64,000 nt of DNA from assembly GCF_901709675.1 (NCBI RefSeq), contig NC_051092.1, positions 16,683,128 to 16,747,127 on the forward strand, read 5' to 3'. This document shows, one piece after another, positions 10,077 through 21,366 of the stretch. Both the position numbers and the translations under genes were made by a program. This DNA is from Syngnathus acus (taxonomy: Eukaryota; Chordata; Actinopteri; Syngnathiformes; Syngnathidae). The notes beneath the pieces were generated by a model, which ran no database searches, was not told where the DNA came from, and saw only the letters and a program-made list of their open reading frames with translations. Position 1 is the first letter of the stretch; the number at the start of each line of letters is the position of its first letter.

Positions 10077-11378
10077 CCGTAATTTTCGGACTATAAGTCG
10101 CGGTTTTTTTCATAGTTTGGGTGGGGGGGCGACTTATACTCAGGAGCGACTTATATATGTTTTTTTTCCCCAAAATTTTCAAAAAAAATAAATAAAGTGA
10201 AACCGCGATAAACGAACCGCAATGTAGCAAGGGATTACTGTAATTTGAATTTCAAGTGACGACAGCAGCGCGACGTCGCGTCAGCAGCAGCTCCGTCGAG
10301 TCAATCCTTGTCCTTTATGTAAACAACCGCCGCGCTGCTGACGCGGCGTCGTGCTGCCTCGTCGTTATTCCACAGATCTACTATATATGGTCAGCAGCGC
10401 GACCGCGCGTCAGCAGCGCGGCGGTTGTTTACATAAAGGACAAAGATTGACTCGACGGAGCTCTCTTTCACTTCCGTGGATTGAAGTCGGGGGCCGGCGC
10501 TCGGCCGGGTGGCTGTCCAGGGACGGTGGATGGGGCTCGGACAATGCTTTTACGCACGCCCGGTCCTACTCTACCGAGCTGTCTTTCACCTCCGTGGTTG
10601 GAAGTCGAGGGCCGGCGCTCGGCCGGGGACGGTGGATGGGGCTCGGTCATGGCTTTTACGCACGCCCGGTACTATTCTATGGAGCTCTCTTCCATTTCCG
10701 TGGCTGGAAGTCCACGCCGCCACACGCCTGTAAGTTTGTTTTGTTAAATAAAGAGCCGTTTACCAAACCCACGTCTTTCCTTGAACTTTGTTAACGCTAC
10801 AATATAGTTATATAGTAGATCTGTGGAATAACGACGAGGCTGACGTCGGGGCGCACGCGCGGCGATGTTGACAAAGGACGAGGAATTTGATCGATGGATT
10901 TAATGATTTAGAGTGCACAGATGGTTTGATAACATTATTGCTTATATAATAGTTATTTGATATATAATTTATATATCGTTATATGGGCCTGTGGAATATT
11001 TTGAAATGCAACCGCCATCAGCTGCGCGCACCCGGCCGGCATTGTTGACATAAAGGACGATCGATTGATTTAATGAATTGGAGTGACACAGATGGTTTTA
11101 TAAACGTGTTATTTATGTAATAGTTTTTTGAATAACTCTGAATTTTACGTGAGGGCCGTTCTCAGCTCTTAGTTTGTGTTTGTCACGTTAGCATACCTAT
11201 CGTTTAGCCTGTTGTTGCTCGTTCATGACTTTCTTGGTGTTGGATTTTGTCGAATAAATTGCCCCCCAAAATGCGACTTATACTCCGGAGCGACTTATAT
11301 GTTTTTTTTCACTTTTTTGGGCATTTTATGGCTGGTGCGACTTATACTCCGGTGCGACTTATAGTCCGAAAATTACGG
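10077..11378. mobile_element. pogo-like non-autonomous element (CGGACTATAAG family)
   Basis: Begins CCGTAATTTTCGGACTATAAG after TA and ends with the complement GTCCGAAAATTACGG before TA, so it has the TA target duplication of the Tc1/mariner/pogo group. Subterminal copies of GCGACTTATACTCCGG repeat near both ends. It contains a tandem minisatellite (10455-10735) and no intact transposase. A longer relative is at 43769-45251. Confidence 0.8.
10455..10735. repeat. About 118-bp minisatellite in pogo-like element
   Basis: Units contain CTTTTACGCACGCCCGGTCCTA followed by a CACCTCCGTGG and GCCGGCGCTCGGCCGGG stretch; roughly two and a half units. The same array occurs with more units at 44141-44480 in the related element. 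It produces long but repetitive ORFs on both strands, which are not counted as genes. Confidence 0.8.
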
Positions 11379-12405
11379 TAAATGACAAGAGCAAAATTCA
11401 CTAGTTTTAAGTTTTAATAATAACAGACAACTTTGCATTACTTATAACTCCCGTTTAAAATGTTCGTGAGGCAAAAGTAATTTTAAACTCATGTAAATTT
11501 AAGGTATTTCATACAGTTTGTTCAATGTTATCTGACTCTTCAGATATGAATGAAAGGCAGAATTTGTGTTTTTAGAGTTGTTCACATCTGCCTGAGTGAC
11601 TCATATTTGGTTATTTTGTCATTTGAAAAATAAAGACAATTGTGACAATGAAATTTGTTTTATAACAGTGTGTATTTGCATGACATTTTTGTAGTTAAAA
11701 AATGTCCGAAAAAACTATTGGCCCCCGGGCCCCTTCACTTTATCAAATCTGGCCCTCCTTGCAAAAAGTTTGGACAGCCCTGGTGTAAAGGATATCACCA
11801 AATGGGCTCAGGAAAACTTCAGAAAACCACTGTCAGTAAGTGCAGTTCGTCACTACATCAGTAAGGGTTAAAACTCTACCATGCAAAACAAAAGCCGTTT
11901 ATGAACAACACCCGGAAACGCCGCCGGGTTCTCTGGGCCCGAGCTCATGTAAAATGGACTGATGCACAATGAAAAAGTATCTGATGAGTCCACTTTTCAA
12001 ATTGTTTTTGGAAACACTGGAAGTTGTGTCCTCCGGACCAAAGAGTAAGCGGATCATCCGGACTGTTATCAACGCAAAGTTCAAAAGCCAACTTCTGTGA
12101 TGGTATGGGGGTGCATTAGTTCCCATGGCATAGGTGACTTACATTTCTGTGAAGGCAACATAAATGCTGAAAAGTACCGTATTGGCCCGAATATAGACGA
12201 TGTTTTTTGCATTGAAATAAGACAAAGAAAAAGTGCGGGTCGTCTTACATTCGGGGTCTAGACAATATAACCATTCACAACACTAGATGGCAACAGATAC
12301 CTTTAAAGCGAAGTTCACCCCGCCTTACGTCTCGCGTGAGTTACCTCAGCTTATCGCGATTGTTGGAGCTTGTGCGTGTAAGTTAAAGGTTGCAGGTATC
12401 GACTA

Positions 12406-13105
12406 CCGTTTTTTTCCATGTGTAATGCGCCCCCATGTATAATACGCACCCTAAAAATGGCATGCCGATGCTGGAAAAAAGCCTGTACCCGTGTATAATA
12501 CGCACCCAAATCTTGACTCCTACTTAAGTCCGTAAACGTAAAATTATTTCAGAAAAAAGATCATCTTTGGGAACAACCGGATGTTATTCTGCCGGTCAGT
12601 ATCACTGCGCATGCGCTAGCAAACTCGATAGCGAAGAAATGTTTCGGATTTGTGTAGGGTACATTGTGGCAGCAAACGAGCAGGTGATCGAGCAAGCGTC
12701 TGATACGAGAGCATTGTGTTCGTATGGAGCGTGTTTGAAGTGAACAGCAGAGAAGAAAGGAACAAGGCAAAGTGTTGTGAAATAAAATATTACCTGTAAT
12801 ACGCATTTAGGTAGAGAACTGAACTCTCGCTCTTTATATAGCTGACGTGTCTTGCGCAACCGTTCTGCGCATCTGTAATGGCGGCCTCCGTATGATATCC
12901 GGTTTGCGATGGAGATTAAAAAACAAACAATATTTGACAATAACACACCATCAAGGATTGCATCATCGCATCAAACGATGTGTCGTCAATTATGAATTTT
13001 ACTGACTAAGTGTGTTGGGCAGGATGGCTGAATGTGATGCGCGATTGACAACAAACAAGAAGAAAGGTGATTTCAAGTTTTATTTCGAGGGAGATTTTCT
13101 TCTTC
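12406..13105. mobile_element. TA-duplicating element (CCATGTGTAATGCGCC family), truncated
   Basis: Starts after TA with CCGTTTTTTTCCATGTGTAATG and matches the complete copy at 58662-59433 nearly base for base until about 13105. The right terminus (GCGCATTATGCATGG in the other copy) is missing. Confidence 0.8.
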
Positions 13106-13129
13106 AAAATAATAACAGCAATAAATAAT

Positions 13130-13600
13130 ATTCAATTCAAAGTAATCAGCAACATGAACTCAGGAGCACAATATATAAAAGGTTTTAACCGACAAAACAA
13201 AAATGAAAAAAACAATTTGTGCTCAAAATGAGCCAGCATGACTGAGCCTATATCCACGGCTGCAGGTAGTATCAGTTCTTCTGCAACGGCGTGTTTTTTT
13301 CTTGCACTGAGCAATTTGGTGCTGCTTTATATGATGCTTACAGTGCTTGTTGATTGACTGAAGTAGCATTCACAAAGTGAAATGATTGTTGGCAATATTC
13401 AGACCGTTTTCGCTGAAAAACCTCAAGCATCTTATCAGCGTGATTGGGGTGCAATGACTTTATAAGTGCCGCCTTAATTTATTTGGCTTCATACTGTCTG
13501 CTGCCAACATGGTCAGTAAGGCACAGTAAACACACCGGTCTTTCCTCGTCTCCCATCGTAGTCACACTGAAGCCGAGCGCTTCGGCGCGTCGTCATATTT
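13130..13600 (-). pseudogene. hAT transposase fragment with BED-type finger
   Basis: Minus strand near 13500-13545 reads DEERPVCLLC, the first half of a BED zinc finger. After frame disruptions it continues with DSMKPNKLRRHL, HPNHADKMLEVF and KKHAVAEELILPAAVDIGSV, typical of ZBED-related hAT transposases. Only this N-terminal third remains. A hAT-like right terminus (CACTATTTGAGAAGCACTG near 14375) may belong to it; the left terminus is absent. Confidence 0.8.
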
Positions 13601-13772
13601 CCTTGTCTTAGCTTTCGTGTGACTCTCAATTCTCTTATCTCCGTCTCTCTCCGCCGTTCTTTTCAATATTTTTCCATGGTGTCCCACTGCACTTTTTATC
13701 GCCTGCTCTGTGCTGTGTGTTCGTATGTTCCGTGCGCTCTACACTGTAGACTCTACAGTGTAGACTCTACAG

Positions 13773-14206
13773 CAGGGGTCACCAACACGGTGCCCGCGGG
13801 CACCAGGTCGCCTGTGAGGACCGCATGAGTCGCCCACAGGACTGTTCTAAAATTCGCTCAAATAGCAACACTTGTCAGTGAGCTGCATCTATTTACAGTC
13901 GAACCTCGGTTTTCGAACGTCCCGGTTCTCGAACAAATCGGAATTCTAACAAAAAATTCGAGATTTTTTTGCTTCGGTTGTCGAGCAAAATTCGGAGGTC
14001 GAACCTCGCGAGATGAGCCGGGAGGACCCGAGAAAACCCGACCGCGCGGCCCGGATGCCAACTGACTCCGTTGGTAATAATAACACATAGTGAAAGCCAA
14101 ATTGAGCAAATTGGCTATTTCAGAAGTGTGTGTCAAACTGGTAGCCCTTTGCCTTAATCAGTACCCAGGAAGTAGCTCTCGGTTTAAGAAAGGTTGGTGA
14201 CCCCTG
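13773..14206. mobile_element. Small hAT element
   Basis: 434 bp with termini CAGGGGTCACCAACACGG and (complement) GGTTGGTGACCCCTG. It is flanked by the exact 8-bp duplication CTCTACAG at 13765-13772 and 14207-14214. Non-autonomous. Confidence 0.9.
13896..14030. mobile_element. Tigger/pogo-type terminal fragment
   Basis: CAGTCGAACCTCGGTTTTCG followed by TCGAACAAATCGGAATTC and CGGAGGTCGAACCTCGCG is typical of short Tigger-type elements. It lies inside the small hAT. An inverted fragment of the same family is at 49906-50020. Confidence 0.65.
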
Positions 14207-15744
14207 CTCTACAGTGTAGAGCGACTATTCCTTGCGCACACTCTTCCAGTGATACCGCCACTCCCACCTACTGCAGTGGATGTCTCATCACACTTTAATC
14301 TAGTACAGCCAAAAGAAAAGCATGTTCCCTGGTGTCACACCCGCCCCCCTTGGTATCGCACCGGGCGCGCCCCACTATTTGAGAAGCACTGGAACCGTTA
14401 CGCGCAGTTAGTTATGTAATGTGTGCCGTCTACGAGTGTTGTGTGACGTAAGAAGTTGAGCGTTGACTTGCTGTATTTCTGTCTGTTGCAGAACCACACA
14501 CACACACACCCCACAAACCACACACACCGTTCACACAATACATTTTTGCCCGTTTGCCTGAATGCCCCTATGAGCCACAGTGCCTGTTACTTTTTTGCCA
14601 ATAATTCAGTAAAGCAATCAAAACTGAACCACGTCTTCCCTCCTGTGTTCTGACCGACACCCGGGGGCGAAAAGAGCATAACCATCCGAGCCAACCCCCT
14701 ATACAGTTCTCAGGCTCCCCAACAATAGCGGTAGTAGTTTGCATTATTTTATTGCAATAGTTTTCCTTATTCAGATTTGTTTCAAGACTACAGTTAGTTA
14801 GACTTCACTTTGGTGGTTAATGCAGTTGTTGCAATTTTGTTGTTTTATCACGGTAGATTGGTTTATTTACATTTCAAAAACCAGAAGCCATTCATTTACA
14901 AATGTGATTGCACTTTAGCTTACATATTTAAATGTTCAGATATTAAGATGTGATAGACAGTTTTTGCTTGATTTGAATGAGGCAAAATAACATACTTTTT
15001 CTCTCGAATATATTGTTATAATCATTTGTTTCACATGTACTCATTATTTTCTGTATAAAAATTAAATTTGGTGTTCGAAAAGTATTTTCTTCAAACTTGA
15101 GTCAAAAAGTCTTCTTTCAAACTTGAGTCTTGAAAAAGAGGGGGTCGTCTTATAATCAGGGTCGTATTATATTCGGGACAATACGGTACATACAGATTTT
15201 GGAGCAACATGTGCTGCCGTCCAAGCGACGTCTTTTTCATGGACGCCGCTGCTTATTTCAGCAAGATAATGCTAAGCCACATTCTGCATGTGTTACCGTG
15301 GCTTCGAAGTAAAAGAGTCCAGGTTCTCCCCTGGCCCGCTTGCAGTCCAGACCCGTCTCCCATTGAAAATGTGTGGCGCATTATGAAGCGTAAAATACGA
15401 CAGGGAAGACCCCGGACTGTTGAACAACTGAAGCGGTTCGTCAAGCAAGAATGGGAAAAAATTCCACATGAGAAGCTAAGAGAATTAGTCTCCTCTCTTC
15501 CAAAACGTTTATTGAGTGTTATTAAAAGGAAAGGTGATGTAACGAAGTGGTAAACATGCCCTTTCCCAACTTCTACTGCACGTGTTGCAGCCATGTAATT
15601 CTAAGTTAATTATTATTTGAAAAATAAAATAAAGTTTGAGTTTGAGCATTAAATATGTTGTCTTTGTAGTGTATTCAGTTGATTATAGGTTGAAAAGGAT
15701 TTTCAATTTTATTTTTATTTACATTTTGTAAATTGCCAATGAAG

Positions 15745-16678
15745 GTGGCGGTAGATGTTGCTGTTGCCTACATGCTGCAGCACTATCTCTCTCCCCTGGA
15801 TGAGGGAAAAGGGGCTATGAGGATTACTTTATTGGATTTCTCTAGCGCCTTTAACACCATTCAGCCATGGTCCTGAGAGACAAAATGTTGGTGATGGGCG
15901 TGAGCTCACACCTGAGGGCACGGATCATAGACGGGCAGACCTCAGTATGTGCGCATTTAGGTCAGGCACGGTGAGGAGCAGCGTGGGAGGACCTCGGGGA
16001 ACGGTACTCTCCCTTCCTAGTCACCCTTTACACCTCTGACCTCCAGTACAACTCTGAGTACTGCCACTTGCAGAAGTTTGCGGATGAAACTGCAATTGTT
16101 GGCTGTATTAGAGATGGCCAGGAGAAGGAGTACAGGAGCCTGGTCCGGTGCTTCGCCAGTTGGTGTGGCTCCAACCACCTGCACCTAAACCGTCTACGCA
16201 TTGTACAGCACCGTCACCTAGTAGTAGCTTCAGTGACAGGCTGTTGTCACTATCTTGCTCCACGGAAAGCTGAGGGGATCATTTCTCCACCATGCCGTGA
16301 GCCTTTTTAACTCGACACAGGGGATAGGGGCGCCTTCACGGTCATGATCTTGGGTTGGCAAATTATGTTGTTTATTCATATGGTGACATTTTCATCTGCT
16401 GCTTATTCATTTATTTAGTTGCGGGTATCTATTGCATCTTCTGCACATCTATTCTCTCTAATTTTGTTTGTCGTGACCGATGTTTATATTGTCTTTTTAT
16501 TTCTCTATTTAATGTTAATTATTAATTCATAATATTTTGCATGTTTTACAATTTATGTAACTACTGCATATCTGTTCTTTAACCTCTCTTGTGTGCCCAC
16601 TTGGATGTGGATACTGCTGGTGACTGAATTTCCCGCCGGGGATCAATAAAGCATCTGTCTATCTATCAATCGATCGCT
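15745..16678 (+). pseudogene. LINE reverse transcriptase fragment and 3' tail
   Basis: The + strand encodes broken reverse transcriptase: [13 protein letters not shown], then GGPRGTVLSLFLVTLYTSDL and KFADETAIVGCI (a decayed YADDT catalytic box, with Glu at the second Asp). A 3' UTR ends with CCCGCCGGGGATCAATAAAG and a short (TCTA)n tail, so the orientation is sure. It is 5' truncated and riddled with frameshifts; L2/Rex-like group. Confidence 0.8.
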
Positions 16679-16679
16679 C

Positions 16680-18165
16680 TCGAGCTATTGAGCTTCTAGC
16701 ATGTAGCGATAGTTGCCACTTGTTATATAATTGTGTGTGAACTTGAGTTTGTGCTAATTGACGTGTTTTATAGTACTGGTTGGGCAACTTTGGTTTAAGT
16801 TGGATGATGAGTTTTGTAAAACCAGACAGAATTATGAGTTAATTTGGGATCTGGATGCAAACTAGAAACATAAAAAACTAAAACAATTCACATAGATAAA
16901 ACAAACTAAAATAATGGGCCACACGTAATTCAAAGCAACTTTAACCTACATTTTCAAACATGAAACGTGTATGACGATGAAAACGATAAATATCTGCTGA
17001 CAAATAAATCTAAAAGGGGAAAAGGAGATTTTAGTCTAAGAGTAAACTAAAATGACAGTTTTTGTTGACTAAATCCATATGAATAAAATTAGTTTTTGTT
17101 TGATACAATAAAGACTAAAGTTCTTGACTCAATTAAGACATGACATAAATGGGATTAGATTCATAAAATGTGATAAAAATTAACAAGTGTGATTCAAACC
17201 GGACTAAAACTGAGACAAAATAGAAAAATCGCTGATGAAAGTAACACTAACCGAAAGGCAGCTATGACAGCGGGTCATATAGAATTTCCCCCCCAGCCAG
17301 CTGGCCTCGCACCGGCGTTCGGCTCATTCCAGGCCACAGTTCTCACTCAAGCCGCGAGCAAGCGCACCAGCACTGGCCACTCCCCCAACCGGTGTACTCA
17401 CTCGACAGTGAGACCAAGAGGCCCCCTCATCCACTTTGCCACACACCCCACCGCCATGTTACAACTGCCATCCCCTCCTGTCCACCCACTGCGACGAAAG
17501 CTTAGTGGCTGACCCACAAGCCTACAGGGCGGGCCTTACGGTTAAGTGGCTCTTGTCTCAAATAAAGTCTTGCAAGTTTAAGTACACTAGAATTTGTAAC
17601 CTAAACTTTGTACGATAGCAAGGACTCACTATTGAGATTTTCCTTACCTGCGGTCGCCATAGTAGTTGTGAAAAGCGCTCATGGCATGTCAAAGTCAGCT
17701 TTGTCATCAATTTCTTCATATGTCCCAGACATACAAAGGAATTTAAATTACGTTCCTCATTATCCCACGGTGATAACGAGACATAGACACCAAGTAACAA
17801 TAAAGCAGAGCTAACCTAATGCTAATGCCAACCGAGTACTGTAGTGACATTAATCAGGTAAAAGTTCCGTTAAAGAGAGTTTAGCAACAAGCACTAAAAT
17901 AACTCAAAGTGCATAACATTCAGTAATGTAGCAGCAAGAGAGTGTATGACATTCAGTGATAAATATAATAATAAAAAACACAATAGTAAAATAAAGGAGT
18001 GAAGACTTCATGACGGCGTTCCCACGGTAGTTTACATTTTCCTACCTTTTGCTGTCGAGTATTTTTATATATATTTAAATTTTCATCTTTTTAATTTGAT
18101 TTGCTTTGTTTACTTCATATGTTCATGAACTGTTGAAGTAATTTTTCAGCGCAGATACTTTAAAA
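16680..18165. other. Intronic sequence, nothing recognised
   Basis: A/T-rich sequence except for a G/C-rich patch at 17270-17530. No transposon termini, RNA gene or convincing ORF seen. Confidence 0.5.
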
Positions 18166-18988
18166 CAGTGGTTCCCAAACTTTTGCAGACTGGCGCCCCC
18201 TTTGGCTCCCCAGTGAATTCCTAGCGCCCCCCCCCAAGGCATTTATATAAATAAATAATACATTTATATAAATAAATAAATAATACATTTATAATATCAT
18301 TACCATTACGTTGAATTAGTGGGAGCACTGAGTTTGTTTCTCCGAAACGAGCCGGTCCCATCTAGACGTAATCGGAGACAATGACACCCGAAGTGATTTA
18401 AGGTTTGTCTTTTATTGCAGGATGCTTGGTCTCCATGTGTTGAAGCAGTTTTGAATGCTTCACTGCCTGGTTAGTTAGCCTGTCGCCACATATTAGCTTT
18501 GCGGGCTCGACTGGGGAAACATGTCACGTGACCGGGACGAGTGTCTTGACCTGAATTAATTGATCGTCGATAAAAAAAAAAAATTCTGTGCGGCTTGGCG
18601 GCCCGGTACCAAGTGACCCACGGACCGGTACCGGTCCGCGGCCCGGTGGTTGGGGACCACTGCCCTAACCAGCTCAACACAACACAACACAGCGCGTTCT
18701 GGAGAGTCCCCAATTTCATGTTGACTTGAACTCAAGATGATGTTGACCGCCAGAATGCGGTTTTTATTATAAGATAAAATTCTGAACATTACAAGCTTGA
18801 AATTACAAACCTGAGCTTTTGCTTTTGTAGTCTATGCTGTCGGATCTGACTGGGCCAGAGCGGCGTGTTGTGTACAAATCGACTGCCGCCCCCCTACCGC
18901 CCCCCTACCGCCCCTTTCTTCCTCACCGCCCCCCCAGATATTTCCACCGCCCCCAGGGGGGCGGTACCGCCCACTTTGGGAACCACTG
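18166..18988. mobile_element. Chimeric hAT element
   Basis: Outer termini CAGTGGTTCCCAAACTTTTG and (complement) TTTGGGAACCACTG carry the exact 8-bp duplication CTTTAAAA at 18158-18165 and 18989-18996. From about 18240 to 18662 the interior is instead a copy of another hAT family, whose own right end CCGGTGGTTGGGGACCACTG is still present. That family is seen at 46578-47410. The inner copy lacks its own left terminus. It keeps decayed BED-finger sequence (minus strand HMETKH region near 18430-18500). Confidence 0.85.
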
Positions 18989-19389
18989 CTTTAAAACAAG
19001 CAATTTGAAACCATCATCATGTTGATAATTGAGATCAAATGATATGGAAAAAAATAAATTGTGATCATATTTTTTGCTATATCATCCAGCCATACCACTT
19101 ATGGAACTGACCCAGATCATATTGAGCCATTCTGTCATTCAAACAATATTAGATACAGGTCCATAAAGGCAAAGAAAATATCATCTGGGTCACATTTGCC
19201 TTTCGAGTGACCTAAGCGTTGTGTAATGTCATGCATGCTTCATGCTCACAATCGTTCTGATAATTTTGCTCAAATTCTGAACTGTATGATCCTGATGGCT
19301 TTTGAATGAAGAAATATTAAATCACATTTCAAAATGTATTTTTTTCCCCTAAGTTTTCTTAAGTTTGAGCTTTATCATTTATGTTGCAG

Positions 19390-19411
19390 GCTCGCTGCTC
19401 TGCGGAACTGA
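19390..19411 (+). CDS. chmp1a: CHMP1A terminal coding exon (LAALRN-stop)
   Basis: After a TTTATGTTGCAG acceptor the sequence GCTCGCTGCTCTGCGGAACTGA completes the split Arg codon and encodes LAALRN followed by TGA, the exact expected C-terminus of CHMP1A. The phase matches the donor at 5381. Only 22 nt are coding; the rest of the exon is 3' UTR. These residues form the C-terminal half of the MIM1 helix that binds MIT domains of VPS4 and spastin, so correct removal of the 14-kb intron is required for the function of the protein. Confidence 0.93.
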
Positions 19412-20620
19412 AAGGGGACTCGACTCACAGCTATGTGGAAAAAGACAAGTTTGGTGGTGGTGGTATTTGTGTTCCATCAAGGAAGAAGCATCACATTCCC
19501 ACTGCCTCATTTTGGCCTTAAGATTGTGTGCCCCCCTCCCTTGCATGCCGTTTGCAAAATGGTTCCGGTTTTCCTTAACTGTATAATGACAACAATAATG
19601 TAAATTTTAAATTTGTAAAACCAAGCCAAGTTATTATATGTTAGTTATTTTATGAGAGTGGGACATTTTTTGTTCTTTAGTACCTGGTCTGGGTCAGACT
19701 TTGGTGGCCTGCATACTGTATGGAAAAGCATTTGACTGCCTGGTCTCATCACATTCTTCGAAGTCCCAAATATTTTTACCATTGAATACACCAGTGGGCA
19801 ATCCCTGCATTGGACTTCAGTGAGTCATGTTTGAATTTATTTGTTGTTAAACATGCATGACACAATCGACACCATCCGTGTGAAATACTGTATTCTGGAT
19901 TGAAGTGCTGTCTAAAGTGCCTGATGGACTGTACAAACTAGTGCAAGGCGAGCTGAGCACTGCACAGTTTTTGTCAAAGTTAGGAAGATGTTTTTGCCAA
20001 CAGCACCTTAGCAAAAGAACTGATGACAGCTTCCTCTGGGTGTCATAGATGAACATACGTCATCATTTTATTGTTGCAGTGTAAAGTTGTCCAATTGTGT
20101 CTTTTTCTGTGAATATCCCCATACTATATATTTTGTATTCGTAGGCAAGACACCCAAGAGTGGGCAGGTTAATGTATCATCTAAACAAATCAGACAGAAG
20201 TCGTAACGGACAGTGAAATTAAAGGTGATTAGATTATTTTTAAAGTCATCTGAATGTTTTATTATAAATGTAAATTTGCTTTTATTATGTTTTTCATTAT
20301 TATTTTCGGTGAGAAGATTATTTTTAAAAGGCATCTGAATGTTTTATTAAAAATAGGCCTTTGATTTTTTTGTTTTGTTTTTTAATCGTGGCTGTTTATT
20401 TTAATGGACTACAAAATTTCACGAGAGACGCATGGATAAAAGCTGTCTTGTCCTCTTACTGAGCAGTTTTAGTGTTGCCCTCTGTTTCATTCCTTTTGCA
20501 AATTTTTACAATGGTGTGATATTTATGAGATTTAATCTTTGCAGCACTTTTATCTTACAAAAATATAAAACTTTCCTCCAGCGCCCACTTTAATTTGAAT
20601 TCAGTTTTTGGTGTGTTGAT
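19412..20620 (+). other. CHMP1A 3' UTR and downstream flank
   Basis: A/T-rich sequence without ORFs or transposon termini follows the stop codon. There is no canonical AATAAA here; an ATTAAA at 20346-20351 is one possible poly(A) signal. The transcript end is not certain. Confidence 0.5.
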
Positions 20621-20629
20621 TGCAGACAT

Positions 20630-21366
20630 CAATCGTTTTGTTGATCCATACTAGTTGTACACAGCGCTCTGCCTAAATGTTTCAGTCCGTTTCAGTGCGA
20701 CTAGGAAATTACAAGGTCGCATCGCTTTCAGCATTATGGCAACCGTGGTCAGGGGCATCACTGAAGTAAGCTACTACTGGTCGATCACATGACATTAAAA
20801 AAAAAAACATTCTTTTCTATAGGCTAGAATGCATCCCATCGCTTGATTGACATACAGGTAAGCCTGTCGGGAGGCAATCACAGTGAAAAGCACATGCGCA
20901 ATAGACAGTGACCACACCCCCTCACCGCAGCTGTTTGGCTGCGCATACACAAGCCCAGCACCAAAGCTAACAAGCTAATCAACGCATTACGCATCAACGC
21001 ACACACTCGTTTTTTTCTTAAACTAAAGAAAGTTCATGATCAGCATAAATGTGTGGGGTTGCTGGACCAAGTAAGAAGCCAAACCGTATCACTTTCATCC
21101 CATTCATTGATTGACATACAGGTAAGCCTATCGGGAGGCAATCACAGTGAACCGCCTCCCCTGTCCCCCCCACCGCAGCCAGTTTGGCTGCGCATACACA
21201 AGAAAGTTTATGACCATAAAAAATGAGTGGGGTTGCTGGACCAAGTAAGAAGCCAAACGGTATCTTTTATCCCACCACTTGATTGACATACTACAGCTCA
21301 GCCTATCGGGAGGCAAAGTGAACCACATCCCCTCAACTCAGCATTTTGGCTGCGCATACACTAGCC
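20630..21366. repeat. Tandem repeat unit with GACATACAGGTAAGCC core
   Basis: Three imperfect units, with ATTGACATACAGGTAAGCC near 20846 and 21111 and a decayed form near 21283. Each is followed by TATCGGGAGGCAAT and TTTGGCTGCGCATACAC. Units also carry GGGGTTGCTGGACCAAGTAAG. The next piece of the unit continues at 25952-25998 and 29449-29540 after two large insertions. The part at 20630-20760 is repeated in inverted form at 61240-61390. Confidence 0.75.

Larger units (their letters stand above)
9296..11782. mobile_element. hAT element inside the Tc1
   Basis: Termini CAGGGGTGTCCAAACTACGG and (complement) TTTGGACAGCCCTG, with the exact 8-bp duplication GTGTAAAG at 9288-9295 and 11783-11790. It has no transposase ORF. 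Its interior is interrupted by a pogo-like element (10077-11378). Confidence 0.9.
12177..15186. mobile_element. TA-duplicating element (GGCCCGAATATAGACGA family)
   Basis: Begins CCGTATTGGCCCGAATATAGACGA after TA and ends GTCGTATTATATTCGGGACAATACGG before TA. It cuts the Tc1 transposase. Only the outer parts (12177-12405 and about 14660-15186) seem to be its own; the middle is filled with a second TA element, an hAT relic and a complete small hAT. No transposase of its own was recognised. Confidence 0.8.
9053..15552 (+). pseudogene. Tc1 transposase in three pieces
   Basis: Pieces at about 9053-9295, 11791-12176 and 15187-15552 encode, in order: two helix-turn-helix DNA-binding motifs (IVEQFKNNISQSKIARNL and on to GRKPRLND), the first catalytic region (VMVWGCISSHGIGDL), and the second catalytic region (LFQQDNAKPHSA, then PDPSPIENVW with the last acidic residue). 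The C-terminus KRKGDVTKW is intact. DDE cut-and-paste transposase. Besides the two insertions there are internal stops and frameshifts, for example near 11870-12010 and 15310, so it is inactive. Confidence 0.92.
8703..15738 (+). mobile_element. Tc1-like transposon split by two insertions
   Basis: Long terminal inverted repeats of nearly 190 bp lie at about 8703-8895 and 15555-15738 (shared features: TTTGAAAATCC, GAATACACTACAAAG, CATGGCTGCAACAC, CAGTAGAAGTTGGGAAAGG). The body is a Tc1 transposase gene on the + strand cut at 9295 by an hAT and at 12176 by a TA-duplicating element. Removing both insertions at their target duplications restores continuous homology. The element itself sits in the remnant of another Tc1. 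Confidence 0.9.
5381..19389 (+). other. chmp1a: CHMP1A last intron, about 14.0 kb, transposon-filled
   Basis: Bounded by a GTAAGG donor and a TTGCAG acceptor. It contains at least two Tc1, several hAT, several pogo-like elements and a LINE fragment, described separately. Stretches at 7229-7244 and 16680-18165 show nothing recognisable. Confidence 0.85.

Noticed and set aside
10351-10794. Overlapping ORFs of 60-147 codons
   Set aside because: Products of the G/C-rich 118-bp minisatellite, open in several frames at once; the same holds for 43860-44624.
13032-13090. Possible small start MAECDARLTTNKKKGDFKFY, repeated at 59265
   Set aside because: Tempting as a transposase start, but it is short, shows no known DNA-binding motif, and the frame soon ends.
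21047-21110. MCGVAGPSKKPNRITFI read as a THAP domain first exon
   Set aside because: Only a loose resemblance; an in-frame stop precedes the putative donor and other units are no better.
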